From a candidate division CSSED10-310 bacterium (GTDB lineage: Bacteria; CSSED10-310), in assembly GCA_016931515.1 (NCBI GenBank), contig JAFGEQ010000015.1, positions 62,001-126,000 on the forward strand: DNA of 64,000 bases. The letters run 5' to 3'. Within the stretch, counting starts at the first letter, position 1. Each line of letters begins with the position of its first letter. Positions 7,727-15,226 of this stretch are shown here, piece by piece. The position numbers and the translations under genes are program-made. The notes beneath the pieces were generated by a model. It did no database searches and was not told the DNA's origin. It was given only the letters and a program-made list of their open reading frames with translations.

Positions 7727-9089
7727 TCTCCGGAATAACCCCGACTACTGGAATGCCGAGATGCCGTTCGAGCTCTTCCGGTGACCGGATGGATGTTTCA
7801 AAGAAGTCAAGTGCAACCGCCAGACCGATACCAAGAAACAGACCGACCAGAGCAGCTTTTATCAAGCTCTGAATCACATTTCTTGGGTCCGGAAATGCCG
7901 GCACATTCGGGGGTTCGACAACGGTTACAGATGTGGATTCGATTTTACCCCTCAGATCGGTTCCCTGCAATTCGGTCAGCAGACTGTGATAAAGTTCTTC
8001 GTTCGTTAAAAGCTCCCGTTCCAATATCCGGTACTGCCATTCCTTTTCGGAAATATCCTGAGCACTTTTCTTGTAGTCATCGATTGTCTGGTTCAATATG
8101 TTTTCTCTATCGCGAAGCGTCTGAAGGCGGATACGGAATGAGGATACGACATTCTGTTTTTCAGATTCGATACGAGCTCTCAATGTTTGCATCTGAGCAT
8201 CCAGTTCTGTGATTTCAGGATGCTTGCTTTTAAATATTTTCTGTTTTTCCTGCTTCTGGACCAACAGTGTATTGTAATCGCGTATCAAACCTGTTACCGG
8301 TTCGATATTCTGGCTCTTAAACGTCAAATCCGATACATCATATCCGCCTGAGAGCGCTTCGGACAGTTTTCGGTAATCAACTTCCAACTGCAGGCGTGTA
8401 TTCGTGATGTCGTTAACTTCCGCTGCCGCTTTTAATATTTTGGAACTTTCGGCTGCACGCTGGTCTTCGAAGGAAACCACTTGAATCGTTTGCTTGTATT
8501 CCTGAAATCGCGCCTCCGCTTCTTCCACCTTCTTTTTTTGATCCGCCAGGCGTTCCGCCATCCACGTCATTGACTCACGAGCTTTCTGGAGCTGATTATC
8601 CATCAGTTGCGATCGGAATGACGTGATCATGGCATTGGCCATCCGGTGTGCCAGATCAGGTTCAAGCGCCGATGCAGAGAGGGTTACAAGAAGCGTGTCG
8701 GTATTCCGGTCGCTGTCACTTCCCGGAAAGGAGAGATTGAACCCTCTCATATTTTGGGCGGCATCCTGCCCAAGTGTCGCATGAATTTTTTGCATTACCG
8801 GTGATGAGAGCATCCACAATCTCACCATTTTGGGATCAACGATCCTTACCATCCGGTAGTATGGATTCTGAAGAGGGGAATAACTTTCATTCTGGACCAT
8901 GATCTGGGCAACAGATGTATAGACATCAACATGCGATTTCAGTTTCACGATAGAAAAAGAGAGCGATACGATCGTAAACAGTAAAATCATCCGGTAGTGT
9001 CTTATTAAAACATATAGGTATCGCCGAAAATCCAGCTCAAGTTCCGGAACCTGCAGGTCAAAGTCCTGGTTCTCTCTATGAGTAGTCAT
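7719..9089 (-). CDS. Wzz/GumC-type chain-length and export protein
   Basis: This 456-residue inner-membrane protein has a short cytoplasmic start, a membrane span at about residues 34-52, a long periplasmic part with extended coiled coil (about 165-390, rich in E, K, Q and R) and a second span near 420-440. The cytoplasmic tail ends in VVGVIPENE, the usual join to the kinase domain in fused Wzc proteins. It is a polysaccharide copolymerase that regulates polymer length, activates the BY-kinase at 6950-7726 and docks with the outer-membrane channel encoded upstream. ATG at 9089 has AGAGG just before it and GGAAGG further upstream. Confidence 0.9.
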   Translation of the reverse strand: MTTHRENQDFDLQVPELELDFRRYLYVLIRHYRMILLFTIVSLSFSIVKLKSHVDVYTSVAQIMVQNESYSPLQNPYYRMVRIVDPKMVRLWMLSSPVMQKIHATLGQDAAQNMRGFNLSFPGSDSDRNTDTLLVTLSASALEPDLAHRMANAMITSFRSQLMDNQLQKARESMTWMAERLADQKKKVEEAEARFQEYKQTIQVVSFEDQRAAESSKILKAAAEVNDITNTRLQLEVDYRKLSEALSGGYDVSDLTFKSQNIEPVTGLIRDYNTLLVQKQEKQKIFKSKHPEITELDAQMQTLRARIESEKQNVVSSFRIRLQTLRDRENILNQTIDDYKKSAQDISEKEWQYRILERELLTNEELYHSLLTELQGTDLRGKIESTSVTVVEPPNVPAFPDPRNVIQSLIKAALVGLFLGIGLAVALDFFETSIRSPEELERHLGIPVVGVIPENE

Positions 9090-9126
9090 ATCCTCTGTAA
9101 TTTTCCTTCCATCCCATGTCAGTTAT

Positions 9127-10041
9127 TTAAAATATAGCTCTAGGGACATAAACAACATCACCGGGTTTAAGCTCGATATCGACGGATTTGTCACCTCCGC
9201 TCATCACCCGATCCAGATTGACACCAATCGTCTCGATTTTGTTATCATGGTAACGTTTTATTGATGTTCGTCCAGGTGCTGCATCCGTCGTAAAATTTCC
9301 GGCGTTTATGATCGCACGCAGAACTGTCATATTCCTTGAAAACGGTATAATTCCCGGTTTTGTGACCTGACCGAATACATACACCGTATTGTTCAGGTCG
9401 GATATGGGCAGTTGCTTGTCTCGTCCCAACACATAAACGATATCGCCGTTTTGAACCCTGATTGTATCATGAGATCCGGACAGGAGCAGTTCATCGAGAG
9501 AGACGACGATTGGATCAACGGGTTCGCCGTCATTTTCGCTGACGACAATCACCGTTTTATCCATTACCCCGGTTGGACCACCCGATTGAATGAGCAGTTC
9601 TTTAAGGCTGATGGATGAACTCTGCAGTGTCACTTCACCGGGATGGCTTATTTCACCAACTACGAGAACCTTCTGACTGTTGAACGCCGTTATCTCTAAA
9701 ATAACCCGCGGATCGTTCAGATAATCTCTAGACAGGATCTCTGTCAGCTTATCGGTGGCGGATTCAAGTGACAGTCCGGCTATCGGAAATTCCTCCTGCA
9801 TGATCGACAGCAATATTTTCCCATTTAAAGAAACTGTTTTCTCTTCTGAAAATTTGTAGTCACCCTGCCCCAAAACAGTGATTTTAATTTGATCTTCAGG
9901 CCCGATAATATATGTCTCTTTCAGTGTATCCGATGAAACCGGCACTTTCGAATCGACATCCTGAGCATTTATGACCGGGAAATAGCCTATAATGATAAAG
10001 ACACAAAAAAACTTCAGAACTGTATTGATTCGCCAGAACAT
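9127..10041 (-). CDS. Polysaccharide export protein, Wza-like (PES and SLBB domains)
   Basis: The protein begins with a signal peptide (MFWRINTVLKFFCVFIIIG, cleavage after VINA). A PES domain starts at YIIGPEDQIKITVLGQ and is followed by two SLBB domains (VLVVGEISHPGEV and VYVFGQVTKPGIIPF) and a GDVVYVPR end. It should form the periplasmic or outer-membrane export channel. No lipobox cysteine is present, unlike E. coli Wza, and the C-terminus lacks an obvious amphipathic outer-membrane helix, so the beta-barrel encoded upstream may supply the pore. A TTG at 10083 overlapping the upstream stop would add 14 residues; the ATG at 10041 gives the better signal peptide. Confidence 0.88.
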   Translation of the reverse strand: MFWRINTVLKFFCVFIIIGYFPVINAQDVDSKVPVSSDTLKETYIIGPEDQIKITVLGQGDYKFSEEKTVSLNGKILLSIMQEEFPIAGLSLESATDKLTEILSRDYLNDPRVILEITAFNSQKVLVVGEISHPGEVTLQSSSISLKELLIQSGGPTGVMDKTVIVVSENDGEPVDPIVVSLDELLLSGSHDTIRVQNGDIVYVLGRDKQLPISDLNNTVYVFGQVTKPGIIPFSRNMTVLRAIINAGNFTTDAAPGRTSIKRYHDNKIETIGVNLDRVMSGGDKSVDIELKPGDVVYVPRAIF

Positions 10042-10079
10042 CAGATCATCCAGTCCAAGCAATAACGTCACGATTGTTT

Positions 10080-11309
10080 TCAATACAGCGCATTATGTCT
10101 GAATTGAAGATAGATTGATATCAGGTTGTTATCGTAATCACCGAAATCGTCGTTCGAATCCCTTTGTGAATACATGTACTGCCCACGAATACTCAGCCAT
10201 TCCGCAACCATGTATCCCACCTTTACGCCCGCCTGAAAATAGTCATCTTCCCTGTCATTATCAATATTGTCGTATGTCAACTTGGAAAAACTGCAGAGAA
10301 ATGATGATTCGATCCTCTCAGAAATTCTTGTATAAAATACTCCTTTTACTCCCGTATTCCGGTAAAAGGCACTTGAAATCCGTTCTGATTGATCTAAATT
10401 TGAAAACGCTTCCAATTCAAGCCGTGTAATCCCTGAGAACTGGTTGGTGAAGCTGATCAGGCCCCCCAGGGCGTCATATGTCTCACCCCCATTCTCAATA
10501 TCTTGATTGTATTCCCTTCGAAAATAGCTGCCCAGGACCTTCAAGGTAATTCCCTCACCCAGATCCTGGGAGATCCCTGCGCCAATCAAAATGGCGGTAT
10601 GATCCGCAGTATCCGCAACCTCTTCCAGATCATACTCCCGTTCCCAGATGCCGGCGTTCGCCAAGAATTTCGTTCTTGTTTTCAAGTCAATGCTGACATC
10701 AACACTACCACCATACTGATCCCAATCCGCGAATCCGTAATCATAAGCGGACACCACCATCGGGTTTTCTTCATAGTCGAGGTATGACCATAGACCGCTG
10801 AGAGTCACATCAAACCGGTCCCCAATGTCCGTGTATTTCAATGATGGCTTTATAATATTTTGAGTGTAATCATCCCGTACATCCGGGATCTCGACTCGAG
10901 TGGCGCTGTAGAGAGAATCGATGTAATTATCGAAAAAACCGATCGTCAATCGTTCCGTCAACTCATACGCCAGAACAATACTGCCGTCGGTATAACTCGT
11001 GGGGGTTCTGTCCAGGGGATGATACCGGTTGTACCACTCTCGAAAAAGCTCATACTTCAGTCTTATCGAACTACGGGTTCCCATGTAGTTGATCTTTATT
11101 TGCGGCCGAATCTGCAATATCTCATCAATCGGATCAATCGAGGAATTGTTTTTTTGTTCATCATTCATGAGCAGAATGTTATCATCCCTTGTCCCATAGA
11201 TATCCAGACCGAAGCTCACATCGAACATGCCGGCGAACGCCACAGGATTGGCCCATGCAATTCCGGCGAGAATACAGGAAAAAATCAGAATATGTTTGAT
11301 ATTATTCAT
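10080..11309 (-). CDS. Outer-membrane beta-barrel protein of polysaccharide operon
   Basis: A signal peptide ends near AFAG at residues 24-27. The rest of the 409 residues is built of alternating aromatic and polar strands (for example IRLKYELFREWYNRY and LISIYLQFRH at the very C-terminus), the pattern of an outer-membrane barrel closed by a terminal aromatic strand. It resembles the barrels that accompany Wza-like exporters in exopolysaccharide operons, such as VpsM-type proteins. ATG at 11309 follows GGAGG. It is the second gene of the operon and probably forms or supports the exit pore. The exact family cannot be fixed by eye. Confidence 0.72.
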   Translation of the reverse strand: MNNIKHILIFSCILAGIAWANPVAFAGMFDVSFGLDIYGTRDDNILLMNDEQKNNSSIDPIDEILQIRPQIKINYMGTRSSIRLKYELFREWYNRYHPLDRTPTSYTDGSIVLAYELTERLTIGFFDNYIDSLYSATRVEIPDVRDDYTQNIIKPSLKYTDIGDRFDVTLSGLWSYLDYEENPMVVSAYDYGFADWDQYGGSVDVSIDLKTRTKFLANAGIWEREYDLEEVADTADHTAILIGAGISQDLGEGITLKVLGSYFRREYNQDIENGGETYDALGGLISFTNQFSGITRLELEAFSNLDQSERISSAFYRNTGVKGVFYTRISERIESSFLCSFSKLTYDNIDNDREDDYFQAGVKVGYMVAEWLSIRGQYMYSQRDSNDDFGDYDNNLISIYLQFRHNALY

Positions 11310-11326
11310 TTCTAAACCTCCAACGA

Positions 11327-11836
11327 TTACTCGATCGGACTTGCAGACGGGCCGGAAGGAACACGCGGAAGCAAGATTAAGCCGGGGCGATACTGCGGAA
11401 CAGGCTCAATCTGGCTGATGATCAATTCTGCCCGGATGTAAAGGACATACCCTTCCAGTTTATCCTCATCCTCCTTGAGAATCTTACGTTCGACCAGAAG
11501 CCTGAACGCATCTTCCATCGAATATCCCTGAGGCAGTTCTTTCTCCAGACCGTATACCCTGATCAGAATCTGAACCAAATCGTTGCATAGCAATTGCTCA
11601 CCTTCCTGATATCCGTCATCAGGAGCAAACCGCAACTCCTCTAAAGCCATAATCTTCTGGGCTTTTGTCAGAACTTCGGACTTGTCGGCAATCTCCAGCC
11701 GATCAAAAAGGAGACCTGCAAACTCATCTTCGAGGATGTACCCTTCTTTTGCATCGGCACCTGTAATCGGCATCAGAACGACAATAAAACCAATCGCCCA
11801 AAAAACCAGATTCAGGTATATAAAATGGTGTCTCAT
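11327..11836 (-). CDS. Small exported protein of unknown function, first gene of capsule operon
   Basis: I do not recognise this 169-residue protein. It has a hydrophobic N-terminus (residues about 5-25, ending TGADA) that looks like a signal peptide, followed by an acidic, mostly helical region and a proline-rich tail (RPGLILLPRVPSGPSASP). The ATG at 11836 follows a strong GGGAGAGG ribosome site; a TTG seven codons earlier is less likely. It is the first gene after the operon promoter at 11934-11962, and the beta-barrel gene follows after 17 bases, so a periplasmic role in polysaccharide export or its regulation is a reasonable guess. Confidence 0.7.
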   Translation of the reverse strand: MRHHFIYLNLVFWAIGFIVVLMPITGADAKEGYILEDEFAGLLFDRLEIADKSEVLTKAQKIMALEELRFAPDDGYQEGEQLLCNDLVQILIRVYGLEKELPQGYSMEDAFRLLVERKILKEDEDKLEGYVLYIRAELIISQIEPVPQYRPGLILLPRVPSGPSASPIE

Positions 11837-11933
11837 AATTTCCTCTCCCTTGTGCAATTCAATCAGTGAACTAGACCTGAATGAACCGCCGCTTCATTCC
11901 TCTGACTCACAAAAAGAGCTCATAGCACAATCA

Positions 11934-11962
11934 AATTTAGGTTTTTTTTTATCCCGCGTCAA
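11934..11962 (-). promoter_or_regulatory. Predicted sigma70 promoter of the polysaccharide operon
   Basis: On the minus strand TTGACG (11957-11962) and TAAATT (11934-11939) are 17 bases apart, with an A-tract of nine in the spacer. It lies about 100 bases upstream of the ATG at 11836, in the 243-base divergent intergenic region. The long leader leaves room for regulation. Confidence 0.6.
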
Positions 11963-12009
11963 GAATTCAATAAAATTTTACCGATACCATGACGCGATCA
12001 ATGTTCCGG

Positions 12010-12038
12010 TTGAATACTGCTTCAGGAGTATGGATAAT
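12010..12038 (+). promoter_or_regulatory. Predicted sigma70 promoter of FG-GAP protein gene
   Basis: TTGAAT (12010-12015) and GATAAT (12033-12038) are 17 bases apart and lie 41 bases before the ATG at 12080. The divergent operon promoter is about 50 bases away, so one regulator could act on both. Confidence 0.55.
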
Positions 12039-12079
12039 GCATCGATAGATGTCGACAATCGTTTTTTCCGGAGGACATT

Positions 12080-13381
12080 ATGAGAAAAACAGCATTTTTT
12101 CAGCACATCTGCTTGCTCAGCATTTTGATCGCGGAATGCGCTCTGGCCACGGAAACTCAACTGATGCATACCGGCGCTTCGACAAAGGACAGATTCGGCC
12201 ATACGGTGTCCGTCTCAAACAACGCCATCCTGGTCGGCGCTCCGTATGACGATGACAGCGGCTCTAATGCAGGTGCCGTCTACTTCTACCAGTATGATGG
12301 TACGTCATGGACTCAGCAACAGAAAATTATCCATTCCGCCGTGACAGCCGATGATGAGTTCGGTTCGTCGATCAGCATCGAGAACGATCAGGCAATAATC
12401 GGAGCACCAGCTGACAATACTCACGGAGATTATTCAGGTGCGGCATATTTTTATCGGTTTGACGGTTCTACCTGGAATGAAGATGCGGTTGTAAGTGATC
12501 CAGCTGGCGCCTCATTTGACCAGTTTGGCAGTAGTATTGCGATCTCCGGCGACTATGCTTTCGTTGGAGTGCCCAACGATGATGACCAGGGATCAAATGC
12601 CGGTTCTGTTTTTGTCTATTATAATGGTGGCAGCGGCTGGGCGTTCCATCAGAAACTGGAGCCCGGAGCTGGGAGTACATCATTCGGACGATCGGTTTCA
12701 ATGGATGGATCCCTGGCTGCCATCGGAGCAGACGGCGATGACCAGATGGGACTTAATGCCGGAGCCGTCTATGTTTTCCGTTTGGATGGGACGACATGGA
12801 CCCTTGACCAGACAGTTACGGCCGGCGATCCGGGTATTGAGGACTATTTCGGCACTGCCGTCGCCCTGGACAGCCCGCAGTTGCTGATCGGCGCACCCAA
12901 GGATAATGATCTCGGATCCGACTCTGGGTCTGTTTATGTATTCACGAGAGATTCCGGAACCTTCACGCAGAAGGAAAAATTGAATGCGGGGGATGGAACG
13001 GCCAGCGCTCTTTTCGGCGATGCACTGGCGCTGTCGGGACGATTTGCCATTGTAGGAAGTCATTCGAGAGACGGAACGGTCCATCCAGATGAAGGCGGTG
13101 CTTACCTGCTTTACTATAACGAACGCACATGGGTCGAACTCAGCAAGCTGCTGCCGCAGAATTCAGGCGATTATGATTATTACGGATTCGCTGTCGCTAT
13201 CTCGGATGATTTTGCCGTCGTAGGGGCCCCAAAAAACACAGATCTTGCCAATCTTCAGGGAAATGCGTACGTTTACGACAATTTCCTGGAATTCTTACCC
13301 CTCCCCGCAACAGGACCCATCGGAATGATGCTTATGATTTTATTTTTCAGCCTGTTGTTTCTGAGGCACTTGAAATCCTGA
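12080..13381 (+). CDS. Exported seven-bladed FG-GAP beta-propeller with C-terminal sorting-like tail
   Basis: The 433-residue protein has a signal peptide (ending ECALA) and seven repeats of about 50 residues, each with an FG followed by a strand and a VGAP/IGAP-like turn (for example DRFGHTVSV and ILVGAP, DEFGSSISI and IIGAP, DYYGFAVAI and VVGAP). This is the FG-GAP propeller found in integrin-like surface proteins. The C-terminus has LPATG at 408-412, then about 17 hydrophobic residues and a basic end (RHLKS), a tripartite surface-sorting layout. ATG follows GGAGG. It is divergent from the polysaccharide operon and may be a surface adhesin or matrix protein; ligand unknown. Confidence 0.82.
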   Translation: MRKTAFFQHICLLSILIAECALATETQLMHTGASTKDRFGHTVSVSNNAILVGAPYDDDSGSNAGAVYFYQYDGTSWTQQQKIIHSAVTADDEFGSSISIENDQAIIGAPADNTHGDYSGAAYFYRFDGSTWNEDAVVSDPAGASFDQFGSSIAISGDYAFVGVPNDDDQGSNAGSVFVYYNGGSGWAFHQKLEPGAGSTSFGRSVSMDGSLAAIGADGDDQMGLNAGAVYVFRLDGTTWTLDQTVTAGDPGIEDYFGTAVALDSPQLLIGAPKDNDLGSDSGSVYVFTRDSGTFTQKEKLNAGDGTASALFGDALALSGRFAIVGSHSRDGTVHPDEGGAYLLYYNERTWVELSKLLPQNSGDYDYYGFAVAISDDFAVVGAPKNTDLANLQGNAYVYDNFLEFLPLPATGPIGMMLMILFFSLLFLRHLKS

Positions 13382-13429
13382 TTACCACCGGATCTGACCC
13401 ATGGTGAAACAGGACTTTTTATCAACATG

Positions 13430-13454
13430 GATTCCGGCATATCGAACCGGAATC
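13430..13454. repeat. Inverted repeat upstream of membrane protein gene
   Basis: Perfect 8-base arms GATTCCGG and CCGGAATC are separated by nine bases. The right arm ends 16 bases before the ATG at 13471, next to its ribosome site. No T-run follows. It could form an RNA hairpin over the translation start region, or be an operator. Confidence 0.35.
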
Positions 13455-13470
13455 AAGGCGGAGTTCCGAA

Positions 13471-14223
13471 ATGGATGATGTCATTTCAAGATTCAGATTT
13501 TTAGTACCTGTCGGCATTGATTTGGGCTGTCTCGTCCTGTATGTGCTTGTTTTACCGTGGCTCACGCAGTATATGCAGAAGAAATCTCCGGGTATTCTTT
13601 TATTTATCTGCGGATTCTACGGTGTTTTTTGTGTTTCCGTATTTGTATTGAGATCCCTTGCAACGATTAAAAGTACGGCGAACGAATCAGTGGATGGGCT
13701 TACTATGTTTTCCGCCGTAATGTTTAGTGTCATGATGGTATATATCGTAATCGATACATCCGGCATGATTCGTTATCTGACCGATTCCCCCATGTCCCGG
13801 ATCAGCAGTGATCATCAGGGGTTGATCGGTTTCATGCGATTCACCGGACCGATTATCTTGTGTTTTATAATCCTGGCCGCCTACCCGGCGGCCTTGTTGA
13901 TCAAACCGCGATTAACGGTTTTCTCCGGCAACACTAACCGGTTTATCCTGGAGACGATGGCATTATTGGGAATCAATCTGATGATCATCGTCACAATGGC
14001 ACACTGGTCGGCGTCGTATCAAAGTGAAGTACGATATACCGATCTTCGAGTAACCGGTAAAATTTTCATTTTTCTGGTTGTCTACGTGTTTTTCCTGATT
14101 TTTTACGGAGCACCCCGGTGGTTGTTTTTCCGATCCAACCCATCCATCTCCAGCGCGATCTCTTTCGTTTTCCAAACCGGATTTTATGTCTGGAACAGTC
14201 TCAGTAAAACCGCCTGGGAATAA
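13471..14223 (+). CDS. Multispan membrane protein of unknown function
   Basis: I do not recognise this 250-residue protein. About seven hydrophobic spans cover most of its length (near residues 10-28, 42-60, 76-95, 122-145, 160-178, 193-211 and 223-240), joined by short loops, with no obvious catalytic motif. The ATG follows GGCGGAG at a good distance. It lies 89 bases after the FG-GAP gene, with an inverted repeat in between, and converges on the lipoprotein gene at 14258. Confidence 0.7.
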   Translation: MDDVISRFRFLVPVGIDLGCLVLYVLVLPWLTQYMQKKSPGILLFICGFYGVFCVSVFVLRSLATIKSTANESVDGLTMFSAVMFSVMMVYIVIDTSGMIRYLTDSPMSRISSDHQGLIGFMRFTGPIILCFIILAAYPAALLIKPRLTVFSGNTNRFILETMALLGINLMIIVTMAHWSASYQSEVRYTDLRVTGKIFIFLVVYVFFLIFYGAPRWLFFRSNPSISSAISFVFQTGFYVWNSLSKTAWE

Positions 14224-14257
14224 CATCCCGCCGCATTTTTTACCGGCAACCGATACG

Positions 14258-14965
14258 CTACTTTAAATAGCCCGACAGATAGACATCGTAAACGGGATCA
14301 AGAACGAGATCGGTTTCGGCACTCAGTTTGCCTACGAAAGCCGTTACATAGCCAGTCCCACCATATAGTTCCAAATATTTTTTACTATCGAATCCTTTCG
14401 GAGCGGTCAACTGAACCATGATGAAATCAGGTCCGAAAGCGCCTTCTTTGAAAATGAGATTCAAACTTGCGTTATCATTAAAAGGATTTGGGTTGGTCTG
14501 GGCTGCCAGATAGATGTATTTTCCATTTGCCTTGTCCTTAAAAATGGCAATCCGTTCTTCCTTTTTCACGATATTTCCGTCAATAATCGCCTTGACGATA
14601 TCAGTGCCGTCAATGAAACCCTTCGCTTCCGGGATGGCTGTTTCTATCGCTGCACGCCTTTCCGGAGTGATTGTCCAGTCCATGGCAGCAGTTTTTTTAT
14701 AGACGTTGACTGTTTGTTTTGAGTCCGGTCTTTTCTCGGAGGATGCTGATATTTTGTCAGCCGTTACATTGGCAGCGATCTTTTTATCCGCCTGCATCGC
14801 ATTTTTTCTTGACAACTCGGCGATTTGTTTCGCTTTGATCGGTTCCTTTCCGGTCGTATCCTTCGTCGCCGGTGTTGCTTCGGGCGCTTTTGTACCACAA
14901 CCTGTTGATAAGAAGAATAAAGCAATCACAATGATGACAGATAACCCCTTGCTCCAGTTTCTCAT
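14258..14965 (-). CDS. Lipoprotein of unknown function
   Basis: The 235-residue product starts with a lipoprotein signal peptide whose lipobox is LSTGC (Cys at about residue 23), so it should be lipidated and membrane-anchored. Residues 25-90 are a Lys/Ala/Thr-rich flexible linker and residues from about 95 form a globular domain without a motif I recognise. ATG follows AAGGAG. It is transcribed alone, convergent with the membrane protein gene. A role in the envelope is the most that can be said. Confidence 0.75.
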   Translation of the reverse strand: MRNWSKGLSVIIVIALFFLSTGCGTKAPEATPATKDTTGKEPIKAKQIAELSRKNAMQADKKIAANVTADKISASSEKRPDSKQTVNVYKKTAAMDWTITPERRAAIETAIPEAKGFIDGTDIVKAIIDGNIVKKEERIAIFKDKANGKYIYLAAQTNPNPFNDNASLNLIFKEGAFGPDFIMVQLTAPKGFDSKKYLELYGGTGYVTAFVGKLSAETDLVLDPVYDVYLSGYLK

Positions 14966-15028
14966 AATTTTCTCCTTTTACACGTCTTGTTTTTGACTCA
15001 TCGATCAACACCTTGGTGTCAGGACAGC

Positions 15029-15057
15029 AATTTACACTCAATCTGGAAAAGTAACAA
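15029..15057 (-). promoter_or_regulatory. Possible sigma70 promoter of lipoprotein gene
   Basis: On the minus strand TTGTTA (15052-15057) and TAAATT (15029-15034) are 17 bases apart, about 65 bases upstream of the ATG at 14965. The -35 match is only moderate. Confidence 0.38.
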
Positions 15058-15148
15058 TATCTTTTAAGTTGATCACGCGAGAAATCTCCTGATTATCCAT
15101 TCTTCAACCAGCTGGTTGGTCGTTCATGATTGAGCTGTCTGGAATGGC

Positions 15149-15177
15149 TTGCCAGAATGTCAGGGGTGAGGTACAAT
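15149..15177 (+). promoter_or_regulatory. Predicted sigma70 promoter of dockerin-like protein gene
   Basis: TTGCCA (15149-15154) and TACAAT (15172-15177) are 17 bases apart, each five of six to consensus. The ATG used at 15227 lies 50 bases downstream, so a GTG at 15179, right at the -10 box, cannot be the start. Confidence 0.62.
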
Positions 15178-15226
15178 AGTGAACAATCGATGGAATCAAA
15201 AGTCTTTACCTGAAAAGGAGCCTGTT

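Noticed and set aside
12468-13084. Several 77-130 codon frames overlapping the FG-GAP gene
   Set aside because: They alternate over the repeats and have no signals; the propeller repeats explain the sequence.
12080-13381. Reading LPATG as a true sortase signal
   Set aside because: The presence of lipid A, Kdo and LpxL genes makes a Gram-positive-style sortase unlikely; kept only as an exosortase-like possibility in the findings.
15179-15226. GTG start at 15179 for the dockerin-like protein
   Set aside because: It lies beside the -10 box, lacks a ribosome site and would place non-signal residues before the signal peptide; the ATG at 15227 is used.
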